This document shows positions 45,942-56,279 of a stretch of DNA of 64,000 nucleotides, in pieces; position 1 is the stretch's first letter; each line of letters opens with the position of its first letter. The notes beneath the pieces are model-generated. The model had not been told where the DNA came from. It saw only the letters and a list, made by a program, of their open reading frames with translations, and did no database searches. The stretch spans positions 13,677,735 to 13,741,734 of the forward strand of contig JALGPY010000013.1 of NCBI GenBank assembly GCA_023055425.1, read 5' to 3'. Both the position numbers and the translations under genes were made by a program. The stretch comes from Linanthus parryae. Its lineage: Eukaryota > Streptophyta > Magnoliopsida > Ericales > Polemoniaceae.

Positions 45942-48877
45942 TGCAACAACCCCCTTATCCAGCTCGGGACAAGACCGAGAGGGCGATGCTTAATAGAAGT
46001 GGTGGAACTCAAAAGCAAATCAATTCCACCACACATAATTATAATATTATACAACTACATAAAAGTTTAAGTCTTACACACTAGCTGATTACTATCACAC
46101 ACTAATTAACTAACATTACTATATGAACTACTGGCTAAGTGAGTATCGCTCCCTTCTATTCCAAGATACCCAGCTCCTAGTCATGCGGTGGGAAGAAAAA
46201 CGAGAACTGAAACTTTTAAAAATCAGCAATAAATACTCAGTGAGATATACCTTAGCATGTAAAAACAGGAAGATGATATAGCTTGCTGGGTCATGAGTTA
46301 CACAGAATAAAAGTGAAAGAGTATAAGTAAAATATTATCAGAGTTTGCAACAGAATAATTAGCAGAGCTAGTAAGAAACATCCCGATATTCAACAACATT
46401 TCAAATTAAATATTTCACAAGTGTCATTGTCCATCTAGTATATATGCGAAATTATCATTTTTAGAATATATAGTCATTGAAGCCAATTATTATGCACAGT
46501 AAGCGGATATAGTAATGGTCAACGAATGACCTCCCAAGTAGTAATTTTCAACAAAGGACCTCCCAAATAGTAATGATCAACAAAGGACCTCCCAAATACA
46601 AGTCTAGACCTTAAGTGTTGCAACACTCCCTTAGGAAGCAAAAGGCCAGAAGGGTGAGTACTAGCTGGTACTCTAGCCAACAAGGCGAAGAGCCAATGCC
46701 AACAAAGGGCCTCCCAAATAATAATGGTCAACGAAGGACTTCCCAAATAGTAACAAATTCCTGTACGTGCGGTATTCCACTTTGCGTTATTAACGAATTA
46801 TAATTTCCACGTGACCATTTGGAAACGTAACCAATGACAAGTAAAACATGTATATCACAAAGGCATATTTTAGACATATTATAATGGTATGACACGAATG
46901 AAGCTAGGCAGACAAGACTAGGCATGTAACTCACCTTACGCTGAGATAGCGACACCCAATCTTCACGGGTAGTTCACATAGCCTATATCTATGAATCCTC
47001 GCCTACAACTTACAAGTCTCTAGTAAAAATGATGCTACTTCCGAGTAGACAAATGCATGGATGTTTGTCTAGGTTGGGTACTAAGTCCATCCTAATAATT
47101 TAAATTAACCCGCTTTCAAGTGGTAACTCATGTGTCAAATATATGATCTACATGCAAATGACTCTAAATTTCACTAATTCACATATAATGATGTTCAATG
47201 TCACAAATAAGTCACACATGATCTATAGAGAGGCAAGAACTCATATTTTCTAAAAAATAAGAGAGTTCATTTCTGGACAGATTTTTAACTCTGACTTTAA
47301 AGCCCTATTTACCATATCAAAATACTTCTTAAAATTATCAAATAAATTTAGGATAAACCTACATGTTTCTACATTAATTAGCATGAAGAAAATCATGCAT
47401 AGATATCAATAACTCAAGTTACAAAATAAAAAATTACTGATGTGCAGAAAAGTGTTTGACATAAACTTTCAACTTTGAAATATGTTTACTACCACTTGGA
47501 GAAGAGAAATAATGACCATACTTTCCATATTTAACCCTCAATGTTTCTATTTAAATACAAAAAAATATGAGAGGAAAAAAATCTCTCGAAATTTATTTTT
47601 TAATAAAAATCGTAAAACTGGTCCAGAAACAGAGTTTCGAAAAACATCCAACGTAGAATGAGCATATCTCCCTAACCACAAAGGCTAAGGAGTTGATTTT
47701 TTTCTCTAAAAATGACCATCTTCGAGTCTTGTTATAAAATATGAAAGATTTGAAAATTATAAAGAAACAAACTTTGGAGATAATTCATTTGTTTCACAAA
47801 CTGGTCAGATTGTATAAACATGTATTTTTTTAAAAATCAACAAAAATGTTTCTACTAGTACATGCAACTTAAGAAGAGGTTATTTTCACCCAAATAAAAT
47901 CATTTTAAGTATGTAATAAGATTTTTACATGCTCTTGACGCAAATTATCAAAACTCTCTTGAACTACAAATGCAAAGAAGAAGACATTCACAATATGCAT
48001 GTGGGTTCTCGTGTGAGTTTCATGAAATAGTGTAAGTTTTGAAGTAAAACACATGATATAACCATGCAAATGAAGAATCAAGCGTGAAATGAAGAAAACT
48101 AAGATGGAATTCCATCTATCAAATCTAAACATGAACATGCAATCATGAATTCAAGACTAGAAGAAAGATTACACCAAGATCAAGAAGATGATAAGGAAAA
48201 GAGTGAAATCGGTCTTCAATGCTTGAGAAGAATTGTTGACAAACTCTCATCCGTGATCATTCTATGTCTGGAATCAAGTTTTTCATGATTTGGAGACTAG
48301 AAAACGAAGTTTTGATGGTGTTTTCGAGAGGTCAACACCCAAAAACGGGAGTGAAGTTTGATGAGAGAGCAGAGAGCTTGTATGAGTGTTCTTGAAGAGA
48401 AAATCATGTGAAAAATTAAAAGAGCGAGATATGAGAAGTGATGGAGATGATTGAGTGAAGTGATGGAGATGAAAAATTAACAAGAGATTATGTGTATATA
48501 TACATATATTGATGAACTAGCTAGACAACTCTTATTTTAATGAGGTTCACCGGTGGGATGAGGACTTGAGGGGAAATAATCAAGACATGAACTATTAGTT
48601 GGGGTAGAAATGAAAAGAGCCAGAAGTTGAGGGGTAGGAAATGAAATTCCCAATCACTAGCTAACAAATAAAAGATAAATTTTAAAAGAAAAGATTACCA
48701 AGTACTTCTAAATAATATACTATGTATATAAATGTCAAAAATATACTTTTAGAAAACTAAATAAAAAAAGTCAAGTGTAAGTTTGAAATAGTATTATTAT
48801 TAAGAGTTTTTGGAAACTCAAGTATTTATTTTATCGAAATTACAAAATAACCCTTAGCAAAAAAATGGGGTATTACA
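45942..48877 (-). mobile_element. Solo LTR, 2936 bp
   Basis: On the minus strand it starts TGTAATACCCC and ends GTTGTTGCA. A 5-bp duplication CATGA flanks it (45937-45941 and 48878-48882). No internal region is present. The start and size suit a Tekay/Del-type gypsy LTR. It arose by recombination between two LTRs of a former full element. Confidence 0.85.
46520..46755. repeat. 29-bp repeats inside the solo LTR
   Basis: Units of the form CAACAAAGGACCTCCCAAAT start at 46520, 46549 and 46578. After a gap of about 93 bp they resume at 46700 and 46729. The period is 29 bp in both clusters. Confidence 0.8.
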
Positions 48878-48882
48878 CATGA

Positions 48883-51516
48883 GGTGGTGAGTATAGAAGT
48901 CTTATGAGCTCCTCACCGTGTGAGCCTAGTCGATCATACAAATATGATTGACACTGTATACTCTTAGTACTTTAATTTGTGTCGTGAGGAGACAGGTTGG
49001 TGGGGCTACTTTGGCGTTACACCTTACGGCTATGGATGATTCGCCTTTCAGAAACTGCTGGGAAAGCAACTGAGCCGAATCTAAGCGGAACGTGGATAGA
49101 AGGAAGATTCTCATTGCATCATTATTTGTTATTTTCATTGGGCCCACTATCTGTGGGGACTAGATCAATATTTCCCTTCATGGGTGATTACCGACTTCTA
49201 CACAATTTAAACTTTCAAATATTTTCAAATCAATTATCTTTTTTATTCTGTAATTATTTTTGTTTAAATGAATTCTTATGGTTGTTAGTGAACTTTTGAG
49301 TATCAATTATTTTTGCACTCTATTTCTATTTTCTTGATTCTTTAAAAAACAAAAAAAAACTTTTATGTGCTCTTTGTGTTTTGCATTACCCTACACATTG
49401 AAAGATTAAAATTATTATTGCGTTTTCATTCTACGCATGGTTCTTCATTCTTATGAGCAAAAATATTATAGGAACTATTTACCTTTCAATGTGGATTTTA
49501 TGAGTAATTAGATTCTGTGCATGATTCTTTATTTTTTCATAAGTAAATTGATTTCCCTCTCAATGTGAATGGATATCAATTATCTTTGTCATTCTTCTAA
49601 AAAAAATTTCTAAAAAAAAAGTCTTTTTCACTCTGTAATTATTTTTCTCAAATTTAGTCTTACTATTAGTAGTTAAATTACTAATAAAAATAATCAATGC
49701 ACTTTATTTTCTATTTTCATGATCTTTTAATAATAAAATTAAATAAAATTTTATATGCTGTGTATGTTTTTTATATTTCCCTTCACAATGAAAGGTTAAT
49801 ATTCTTATTGCGTCTTCCTTCTACGAATGATTCCATATTTATATGAGTAACTAGATTCTATGAACTATAATTAGTTATTAAAAATAACTACTCATTTGAT
49901 CGCCCCATGGCGCGGGGTTTCACATTTTATTTCTTTCTTAATTCTCATGACTATCCTAAGTATTAGAATTTACCTACATTAAAGGGAAAAAATTCAATCT
50001 AAGAAAACAGTAATCTTGGTGAGTTGCCGTGTTAAGTAGAGAAAATTTTCAAAAGCTTAAATCAAGAAGTATGGTTTCACATATTCTTCCTCGTATCTTG
50101 ATTTTATGTGTTTTTTTAATGTACTTATTTTTTTCCCTTCCAAAATCATAACAGAACAAATGAACACACCCTGCATTTGAAAGTTGGGTCACGCTCGCCC
50201 CCGCAATATATATAAAAATGTCGAGCGAACTGACATAAGCGTAGATGCATAGCATAATGAGTACGTGTTGCAAGTATTTACTCATGTATTTGCAAGATTA
50301 AAATTAATATGAAGACTTATCATTTCATAAGAAATAGAAGTTGAAATTTTAATCTCATTTACTTGAAGAATGAATCCCTCAATTTCCAGTTCCACAACCT
50401 TAGATAAGAAGGTAAATAACTAAAAGAAATAGTCAGATAATATTATGTCACTAGATGTCATTAGTTGACATTATATAGCTGGAACGAATTGCATTTAAAC
50501 AGTCATTGAGTAGTAAAATGAATAGGATTGAGTTTCCACCACATATTAGAAAGAAAATGATAAAATGAAAACATGACTTTTATGTATTGTTAGAGAAAAC
50601 CAACTTTGGCTGCGACGAAAGAAATAAGAGATAGATCTACAAAATTTTATTATCCTATAAAGTAAGTTTGATTTAATCAACTACAACTCCTTCCACCTTA
50701 AAAACAGAGAGGTTGCTAAGCTATGCAAGAAGAAGTCATCAAATCTTAAGAAGTATATGCCAAATCAGCAACCTCTGCACAATCATAAATCTCGAAATTC
50801 TTGATATAGGTTCAAACATAAGTTCATGTTTCAGACCAAAATCTAAGTTGTAACAGGAAATAGAGAGACGTTAGGATGAATGAATACAAATTACTTTCAC
50901 CTGACAAAACACGTTGACAATCAACAAATGAGAAACATCCCAAAATGAATCGGCCAATGATTGTTTCCATTTGAAGTACGACTTTCTGGATCTGAGGGTC
51001 TTGTAAGTTGGGAAAGCATCTGCAAAATGATTAGTAGCAAGTGAAAAATTTACTAATGAGATTTTACCTGAAAATACCAGTAGAATATAAATATAAGAGA
51101 AAGACCCTAAAATAAAACAAAAGAGTTGAGAGAGGAGGTTTGTTGCCATTTTATGAAAAAGCGGCTGAAAATATATAGTAAGTGAACATCTTAAAGGCAA
51201 TTGACCGTCCTCACACAAAGAGGTATGCGTGCATTAAAATTACTGGAGACTTGATCTGGGAGTATGTGGAAGCTAATAGTTCATGAACTTGATGCATTGT
51301 GTACTTGCCTCAGATGTTTGAGTCAAGGAATGTAACTCAATTTACTAATTAAAATCACATTGGCTGCTCATACTCATTGAATGAACCGTTTGTTTGATGA
51401 AAATTCCAAACATGTAAACTTTTTAGAAACAAAAAAAGGAATTTTAGCTACATAAGAACATTTAAAGTTTTAATCTGCTACTTTCTGGGGTGAATGTATT
51501 CAACTATTTTCATTCT
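48883..51516. other. AT-rich stretch without a confirmed gene
   Basis: Contains a diverged tandem duplication: about 49220-49470 resembles about 49630-49850, sharing TCTGTAATTATTTT and ATTATTGCG(T/C)-type words. A weak two-exon candidate lies at 50901-51149. A short GC-rich CGCCCCATGGCGCGGGG is at about 49901-49917. I see no transposon ends. Confidence 0.5.
50901..51149 (-). CDS. Weak candidate for a small spliced gene fragment
   Basis: ATG at 51149 opens a hydrophobic stretch (MATNLLSQLFCFILGSFSYI) that could be a signal peptide. A donor CAG/GTAAAAT follows at 51068. An acceptor TTTTGCAG leads to a second exon from 51019 to 50901, which keeps the frame (phase 1) and ends at another donor CAG/GTGAAAG. 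A minus-strand TATATAT lies at about 51170-51178, too close to the ATG to be a normal TATA box. I recognise no family and no further exon, so it may be chance or a host gene remnant. Confidence 0.22.
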
Positions 51517-51565
51517 TTTTTTTGAAGGAATAGATTTTCATTAAACCTCAAGGGATCATCATACA
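51517..51565 (-). mobile_element. Possible LINE 3' end
   Basis: On the minus strand the sequence runs through GGTTTAATGAAAATC and CTATTCCTTC into an A-run. This resembles the tail of plant L1-type LINEs. It is only about 50 bp long. Confidence 0.35.
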
Positions 51566-51574
51566 TTTAGGGGT

Positions 51575-52663
51575 TGAACCAAAGTTTGTAACGCAAGTAT
51601 AAAACATGATCTAATACTCTCGAAGGGGGGGGGGGGTGGTTGAATTGGGTATGAAACTTTTGCTAAGAACTAGATTTTTGAAACTTTAAGCCAATATATA
51701 AAAGAAATCTCAAAGCTTTGGAATTGGTTTGTAAAGTTTGAGATAAAACTGTGACTGTTAGAAGTTTTAAAGCTTTGAGATAGGAAATTATCCAAAGCTT
51801 TGGAGCTTACTGCTTTCAACTGATTTGCAACAGAAATAAAAAGCAGTAAAGTAAAGCTATAGAACACATGTATTTTTACAGAGTTCAGTCACAATTGGAC
51901 CTAGTCTCTGCCTGAGGGATCTCATCCCTCTAGGATTTCAACACACTTCTTATTAATCACATAGATTTAGCCCTAGATCTGAATCCTAAGTGAACTACCT
52001 TACACTTATACAACTTGTGGTTCCCAACCTATCTATTAATAGCTACAACCTATTGAAACAATGAGAATCTCATGTTGTTCACTTGAACAACTAAACTTCT
52101 AAGTCTGTGAGGTTGAGAAAATAAGAATGAATAACAAAAATTCAATACAGTTTGAAGAACACAGAAAATATAAACAAATGAAGCTTGGAAGTGTTCTTCA
52201 GATTTGATGAATGATCTTGTTATCTTGCAGTGTTGAATGGCTTGAATGATTGACGAGCTGTGAATCTTGATCTCCCACGTACGTAACTCTCTTCAATCTC
52301 TCTGTTGATCATCCTTTATCCGTGTCTCTCTGTTAGAAATTTAAACTCCAGCTTTTATCGACAACCTGCAACTACTTGAGAGATTCAGGAACTGAATTAT
52401 TACAAATCCTCATCCCTGGTATTCTTATTTCAATATCTATGCTTGGATAGCTATTAAGTTTTTTATGGCCGTTTGGATGACTAACAAACCTGCACATACT
52501 CAGCAACAAAGATCATAGCTCATACATAATCTAGACAAAATAGCTACATAATTTGATCTGTTAAACAGACTGTTCATACATAAACCCTACCTATTTTTTC
52601 CTTAGATAAAATTCAATATAAATAGCCACATGTGTGTTCATACATAAACCCTACCTATTTTTT

Positions 52664-52747
<84 letters not shown>

Positions 52748-53200
52748 GTTAGAAAAGATAAATATCACAATAAGAAGTTAAAATAACTCATTAACTTATC
52801 CAGTTTTGAATCCATCTACGTCTTCCTGCATACAGAAAATAGTTAAGCACAGTTCAGCAGTTAAGAGTATAAGGCAATCTCCAAGCTTTGGAGCTTTGAT
52901 TGCCAATTCATAAGTTTGAGCTTGAAACTGAATTCTACAATATGTGAGACTTATATTATCTAAACATAGTCTCAATAATATTTGCAAGAGACAATATTTG
53001 AATGATAAACTCACCACCCAATCCAATATCCAAGCCTGCAATCACATAAACTGTTAGGCTCAATATAATTAGCATAAGCACTACAGTATCTCAAAGCTTT
53101 GGAGCTTTGAGACTTAGTGTCTCTGATCTTGTGGCTTTCATCATCAAGGATAGAATTCCCCCTGAGTTTGTAAATTCAAACTGAAGAGCCCTATTTACCA
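51575..53200 (-). repeat. SIRE-K 3' LTR
   Basis: On the + strand it begins TGAACC and ends TTTACCA beside the polypurine tract. The start is inferred from the spacing to the G-run in relatives. It carries symmetric palindromes of the AAAGCTTT type near 51708, 51765, 51790, 52878 and 53089, and the (TA)n tract at 52667-52745. A segment beginning GTTCATACATAAACCC is repeated about 65 bp apart (52570 and 52635). Confidence 0.75.
52667..52745. repeat. (TA)n microsatellite in the SIRE-K LTR
   Basis: 79 bp of TA repeat, next to a short duplicated segment ending TTTTTTCCTTA. The second copy of that segment runs into the TA tract. Confidence 0.95.
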
Positions 53201-53214
53201 ATCTCCCCCTTGAT
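53201..53214 (-). other. SIRE-K polypurine tract
   Basis: On the minus strand CATCAAGGGGGAGAT lies directly before the LTR. It is a closer match than SIRE-B to the usual Sirevirus tract. Confidence 0.8.
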
Positions 53215-53570
53215 GAAAGATAAAAAAATATTATTGCTTTCCAAGATATCCTGTAACTCAATGTAAACTTTAAAACTCAAAATTATAAAGTCAGCATATT
53301 ACAAATTTTTAACACACCACAGCTTTATCAAAACAAACTGATAGCATAGATAAAAACCAGTATCCTACAGCATCATCCAAATTATTCCAAAAACTCAGTA
53401 ACACCTAGCAAGCAAGTAACACATATTCTTCTCCCCCCCTTTGACTTTCATCAAAAGAGTAAAAGAAATGTAGGATCTTGTTCAGAATTTTTTGAAGAAT
53501 AAAAAGAAATAAAAAGACTTCAGAACTTCGAGAGAGAGAGAAAGAAAGAAAAGATTAGAAAGTAGAGGTT

Positions 53571-54985
53571 TCAAGGATTTGAGGTTCGAGCACCAGCACT
53601 CTTCTTAGCAGTCTTCTTTCCACTTTGAGCTTTTCCCTTGCCTTTGTCCTCGGTCTCCACCTGTTCTTCCTCTGCTGTTTCTGCATCTGATTCTTCACCA
53701 ATCTCAGCTTGCTCTTCCACATGCTCAACTTCTTCATTCTCAGATTGTTCTTTCACATTCTTAACCTCAACCAATAACCACATCAGAAATTACCTCTTCA
53801 ACTATTGCAGCATTTTTCTTAGCAGCTTCCTCAACAGTCTCCTCACCACCAACTTCATCATCAGTCTATTCAAATAGATCTTTACAAGCAAGAACTATTG
53901 GGACCTTCTTCTTCTTCTTCTTCTTCTTCTTCTTCTTCTTCTTCTTCTTCTTCTTCTTCTTCTTCTTCTTCTTCTTCTTCTTCTTCTTCTTCTTCTTCTT
54001 CTTCTTCTTCTTCTTCTTCTCCTTCTTCTTCTTCTTCTTCTTCTTCTTCTTCTTCTTCTGCTTCTTCTTCTTCTTCTTCTTCTTCTTCTTCTTCTTCTTC
54101 TTCTTCAGCACTTCCCCAATGACTTCATCTGAATCAATACTGGTTTCTATACTCTCAGCAGATGCTACCTTCTCCAAGTTCAAACCTTTGATTATCACAT
54201 CCAACTTTTAAGTTAACAAACTTTTGAACTTCACAAAATCAGTAGACAGATCAAACAACCCTTGCCTAAGATCCTCAATACCATCCTCTTAAACATCAAC
54301 TCTGTCCAAAACCTGAGAAAAACCCAATTTAACATAAACCTTTTATGTTGTTGATGCTCAGGATTTGATTCCTTCTCCTTCTGCTCTTTTGTAGACGACT
54401 CAGAATAGAATTTCCACTTTCCCTTACCAGTCTGAACAACACCAATCCTTTGAAGTGATGCTACATCAACCAACCCAAAGCCACTTGTAATCTTCTCCTC
54501 ATCCTCCATGGGACCCCAAAGTGGTTAAAGAACAAAGGTAACATATATTCATAAGGCAGAGAGTGATTCCTAGTTCTACTTCCACAATAAAACATGTGCT
54601 CCATGATGACAGTACGCAAATCAACTTCAAAGCCTTGACAAATTAAGTACATCAGAGTTAAAACCCTGTCAGTCACCAGCTCTTTTGAATGCTCCCTTGG
54701 TACCAAAAACCTCATGATAATTGAGAATATGATTTTGGCTTCACAGTTGTGCACATAGTGTGTTAACTGTTTGGGTCCAGTTGGTGTTCCTTCGAAGAAA
54801 AACATGGATTTGGCCTTCTCCAAACACTCCCTCATATCTGGATGTTCATGTACCCTATACTTCCTAGGTAATCCAAAGACTTTGGCAAAAAATTTGTGGT
54901 CTAACCTTTTGTGCACAAGAGATTCCTGCGGGGAGACCTCCGTGTACACCGTATGTAGAGGATCAGAGATGGCACAGGAAGAGTT
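53571..54985 (-). pseudogene. SIRE-K extra ORF, Sirevirus-type additional gene (frameshifted)
   Basis: The frame is open from about 54985, without a clear ATG, through SDPLHTVYTEVS and FFAKVFGLPRKYRVHEHPDM to VPREHSKELVTDRVL and HSLPYEYMLPLFFNHFG. This is a compact globular domain of about 150 residues. I recall similar sequences annotated as 'putative plant transposon protein', but cannot verify that. A one-base shift near 54505 moves to a second frame (MEDEEKITSGFGLVDVASLQ) and another shift near 54340 to a third. In-frame stops lie near 54286 and 54205. The rest is Lys/Glu-rich with a polylysine run from the CTT tract, ending GARTSNP. It sits where Sireviruses carry their extra ORF. No membrane segment is seen. 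Confidence 0.65.
53904..54106. repeat. (CTT)n/(AAG)n trinucleotide tract in the extra ORF
   Basis: About 203 bp of CTT with two single-base interruptions. Read on the minus strand in the local frame it encodes about 65 lysines with one Gln and one Glu. This is an expansion inside a former low-complexity coding part. Confidence 0.95.
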
Positions 54986-55100
54986 GGGTTGTGTGTAGGG
55001 AGAGAGTAAGGCAGTAGTAATTTCTGAGAGAGAGACAGAGGTTTGGCAGAGCTTCCGCGTATGGCTAGTGTGTTCTCCTTTGTATGGAAAGGTTAACGTC

Positions 55101-55110
55101 CTATATATAA
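55101..55110 (-). promoter_or_regulatory. TATA box upstream of the SIRE-K extra ORF
   Basis: On the minus strand TTATATATAG, followed by a CT-rich leader and the open frame from about 54985. Upstream, within about 55118-55245, four AACGG cores occur on both strands (near 55120, 55177, 55207 and 55235). They resemble Myb or mitosis-specific activator cores. Regulation is inferred only. Confidence 0.5.
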
Positions 55111-55260
55111 TGGAGAATGTAACCGTTGCAGTGTGGTTAATGCGCCCATCAATGGCGGCTTAATTAGCTTAACCACAACGGCACGTTCGTCCGCGTTTAT
55201 AGGGACCGTTACAGCACGTTATGCGCGAATACCGGAACCGTTATGAGGTTGACCGGGTTT

Positions 55261-55712
55261 GACCAGATTGACCGAGTTTATGGAGCTCGTGCCATAAATC
55301 TCTCAAAAGCAGTTACTAAAGGTCGCGTGCGGGCTTGGCTCGCACGCGACAGGACTTACTCTAGCCTCCAAACCACTAAGTCCCTACAAGTCCCGTGCAG
55401 TGGTATGCGAGGGCTCTGTCTCGCAGCCCCCACATGGATCAGCTCGGCTGGTGGTCCAATGTGTGTGGAGCACAATATGGTGTGCTGGATGGTTGCCACG
55501 TGGCCAAGATCTGCTAGCTCAGAAAGCACTATCTAAATTAGCCCCCTTTCTGCGCGTGAAGGCTCATAGCTGTGTAGACTTCCATGCGCGGAAACCAACA
55601 TGCGCGTCGCCGCCACGCACCAATTCAAACACGAGTAAATTCAGCCCCCGTGCGTGCCATTATGACCTAAAACCCCTAGAGTCGTGCCGTCTGACCTTTA
55701 GGGTTTTAGGCG
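55261..55712. other. GC-rich stretch, no gene seen
   Basis: Contains a 10-bp inverted repeat, GTCGCGTGCG at 55322-55331 and CGCACGCGAC at 55341-55350, with a 9-base loop. GCGCG words are frequent (55548-55630). It probably belongs to the Tat-type element, upstream of the PMD gene promoter. Neither LTR edge could be placed. Confidence 0.5.
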
Positions 55713-55807
55713 TGACGTCAGCTTGTCCTGTGATTGCGCGATTCGACGGTGACGGTTGCGATTCGACTACTGAAAGGACGCAACCCTTCATTTTTTTGGA
55801 TAAATAC
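55713..55807 (+). promoter_or_regulatory. Putative promoter of the antisense PMD gene
   Basis: The palindrome TGACGTCA (55713-55720), a bZIP-type site, lies about 80 bp upstream of a TATA-like GGATAAATAC (55798-55807). The following CT-rich sequence would be the 5' UTR. A likely 3' splice site, TCTTCCGCAG (56268-56277), lies two bases before the ATG at 56280, so a 5'-UTR intron is probable. Confidence 0.5.
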
Positions 55808-55904
55808 TTTGTACTCTCCATTGTTGCAAAGCATCACTTCTTTCTCTTAAAGTGAATGATACCCGGAAGTCTTCGAGAGCAGATTCAGATAATCAATCAC
55901 CAGT

Positions 55905-56222
55905 TCAGAACTGCAAATGGTCTTCTTCAACTGTGTGTATCCAAGCAGGCTTCGCGAAAACAAGGTTGGCCTTGTTCAATTTCTGCTTTAAAATACTGGT
56001 ATATGCTTCGAACTGCGTTGGATCTGCAAACCCATTATCTGCTGAAAAACTTGTAAAGGGACTCACAATCTTTGAATTCAATTTCGATTTAATCCCCCAA
56101 TGATAAGGACCTTGAATGTAGGGCTTTTGGAATCTCTGATAATGCAAACAATTCCAATCCCTAATTTCTGAAATTGATACCAGAAACTGTTCATCTTTCT
56201 TCCCATAGATCTTGAATCTCAA
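55905..56222 (-). CDS. Orphan ORF of 105 residues, unknown
   Basis: An uninterrupted frame with protein-like composition (QFLVSISEIRDWNCLHYQRF, later PFTSFSADNGFADPTQFEAY). It lies antisense in the presumed 5'-UTR intron of the PMD gene. It looks like a piece of a larger protein because no start context is evident and both ends stop abruptly. I recognise no family. It could be an insertion from another retroelement. Confidence 0.35.
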   Translation of the reverse strand: MRFKIYGKKDEQFLVSISEIRDWNCLHYQRFQKPYIQGPYHWGIKSKLNSKIVSPFTSFSADNGFADPTQFEAYTSILKQKLNKANLVFAKPAWIHTVEEDHLQF

Positions 56223-56279
56223 AATTCAAACTGAAGTGTGGTATATTTCTCCCCCCTTTTTTCTTGCTCTTCCGCAGGA

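Larger units (their letters stand above)
51575..55260 (-). mobile_element. SIRE-K, 3' part of a Sirevirus-like element
   Basis: Minus-strand order: promoter region with TATA box (about 55260-55101), extra ORF (about 54985-53571), 3' UTR, polypurine tract 53214-53201, 3' LTR 53200-51575. Gag-pol is absent, so the element is cut somewhere near 55260 against the Tat-type element. The right boundary is approximate. The LTR start resembles SIRE-B and SIRE-H (G-run and GGTTGAATTGGGT near 51627-51650). Confidence 0.75.

Noticed and set aside
49895..49925. GC-rich CGCCCCATGGCGCGGGG as a Helitron end
   Set aside because: I could not find a matching TC start or a CTRR end with the proper hairpin.
53898..54122. 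Long poly-serine and poly-lysine ORFs
   Set aside because: Both are translations of the CTT microsatellite. Only the minus-strand lysine frame belongs to a former gene.
53171..56235. Shared 15-mer AAATTCAAACTGAAG at about 53172 and 56223
   Set aside because: One or two matches of this length are expected by chance in 64 kb, and the flanks do not align.
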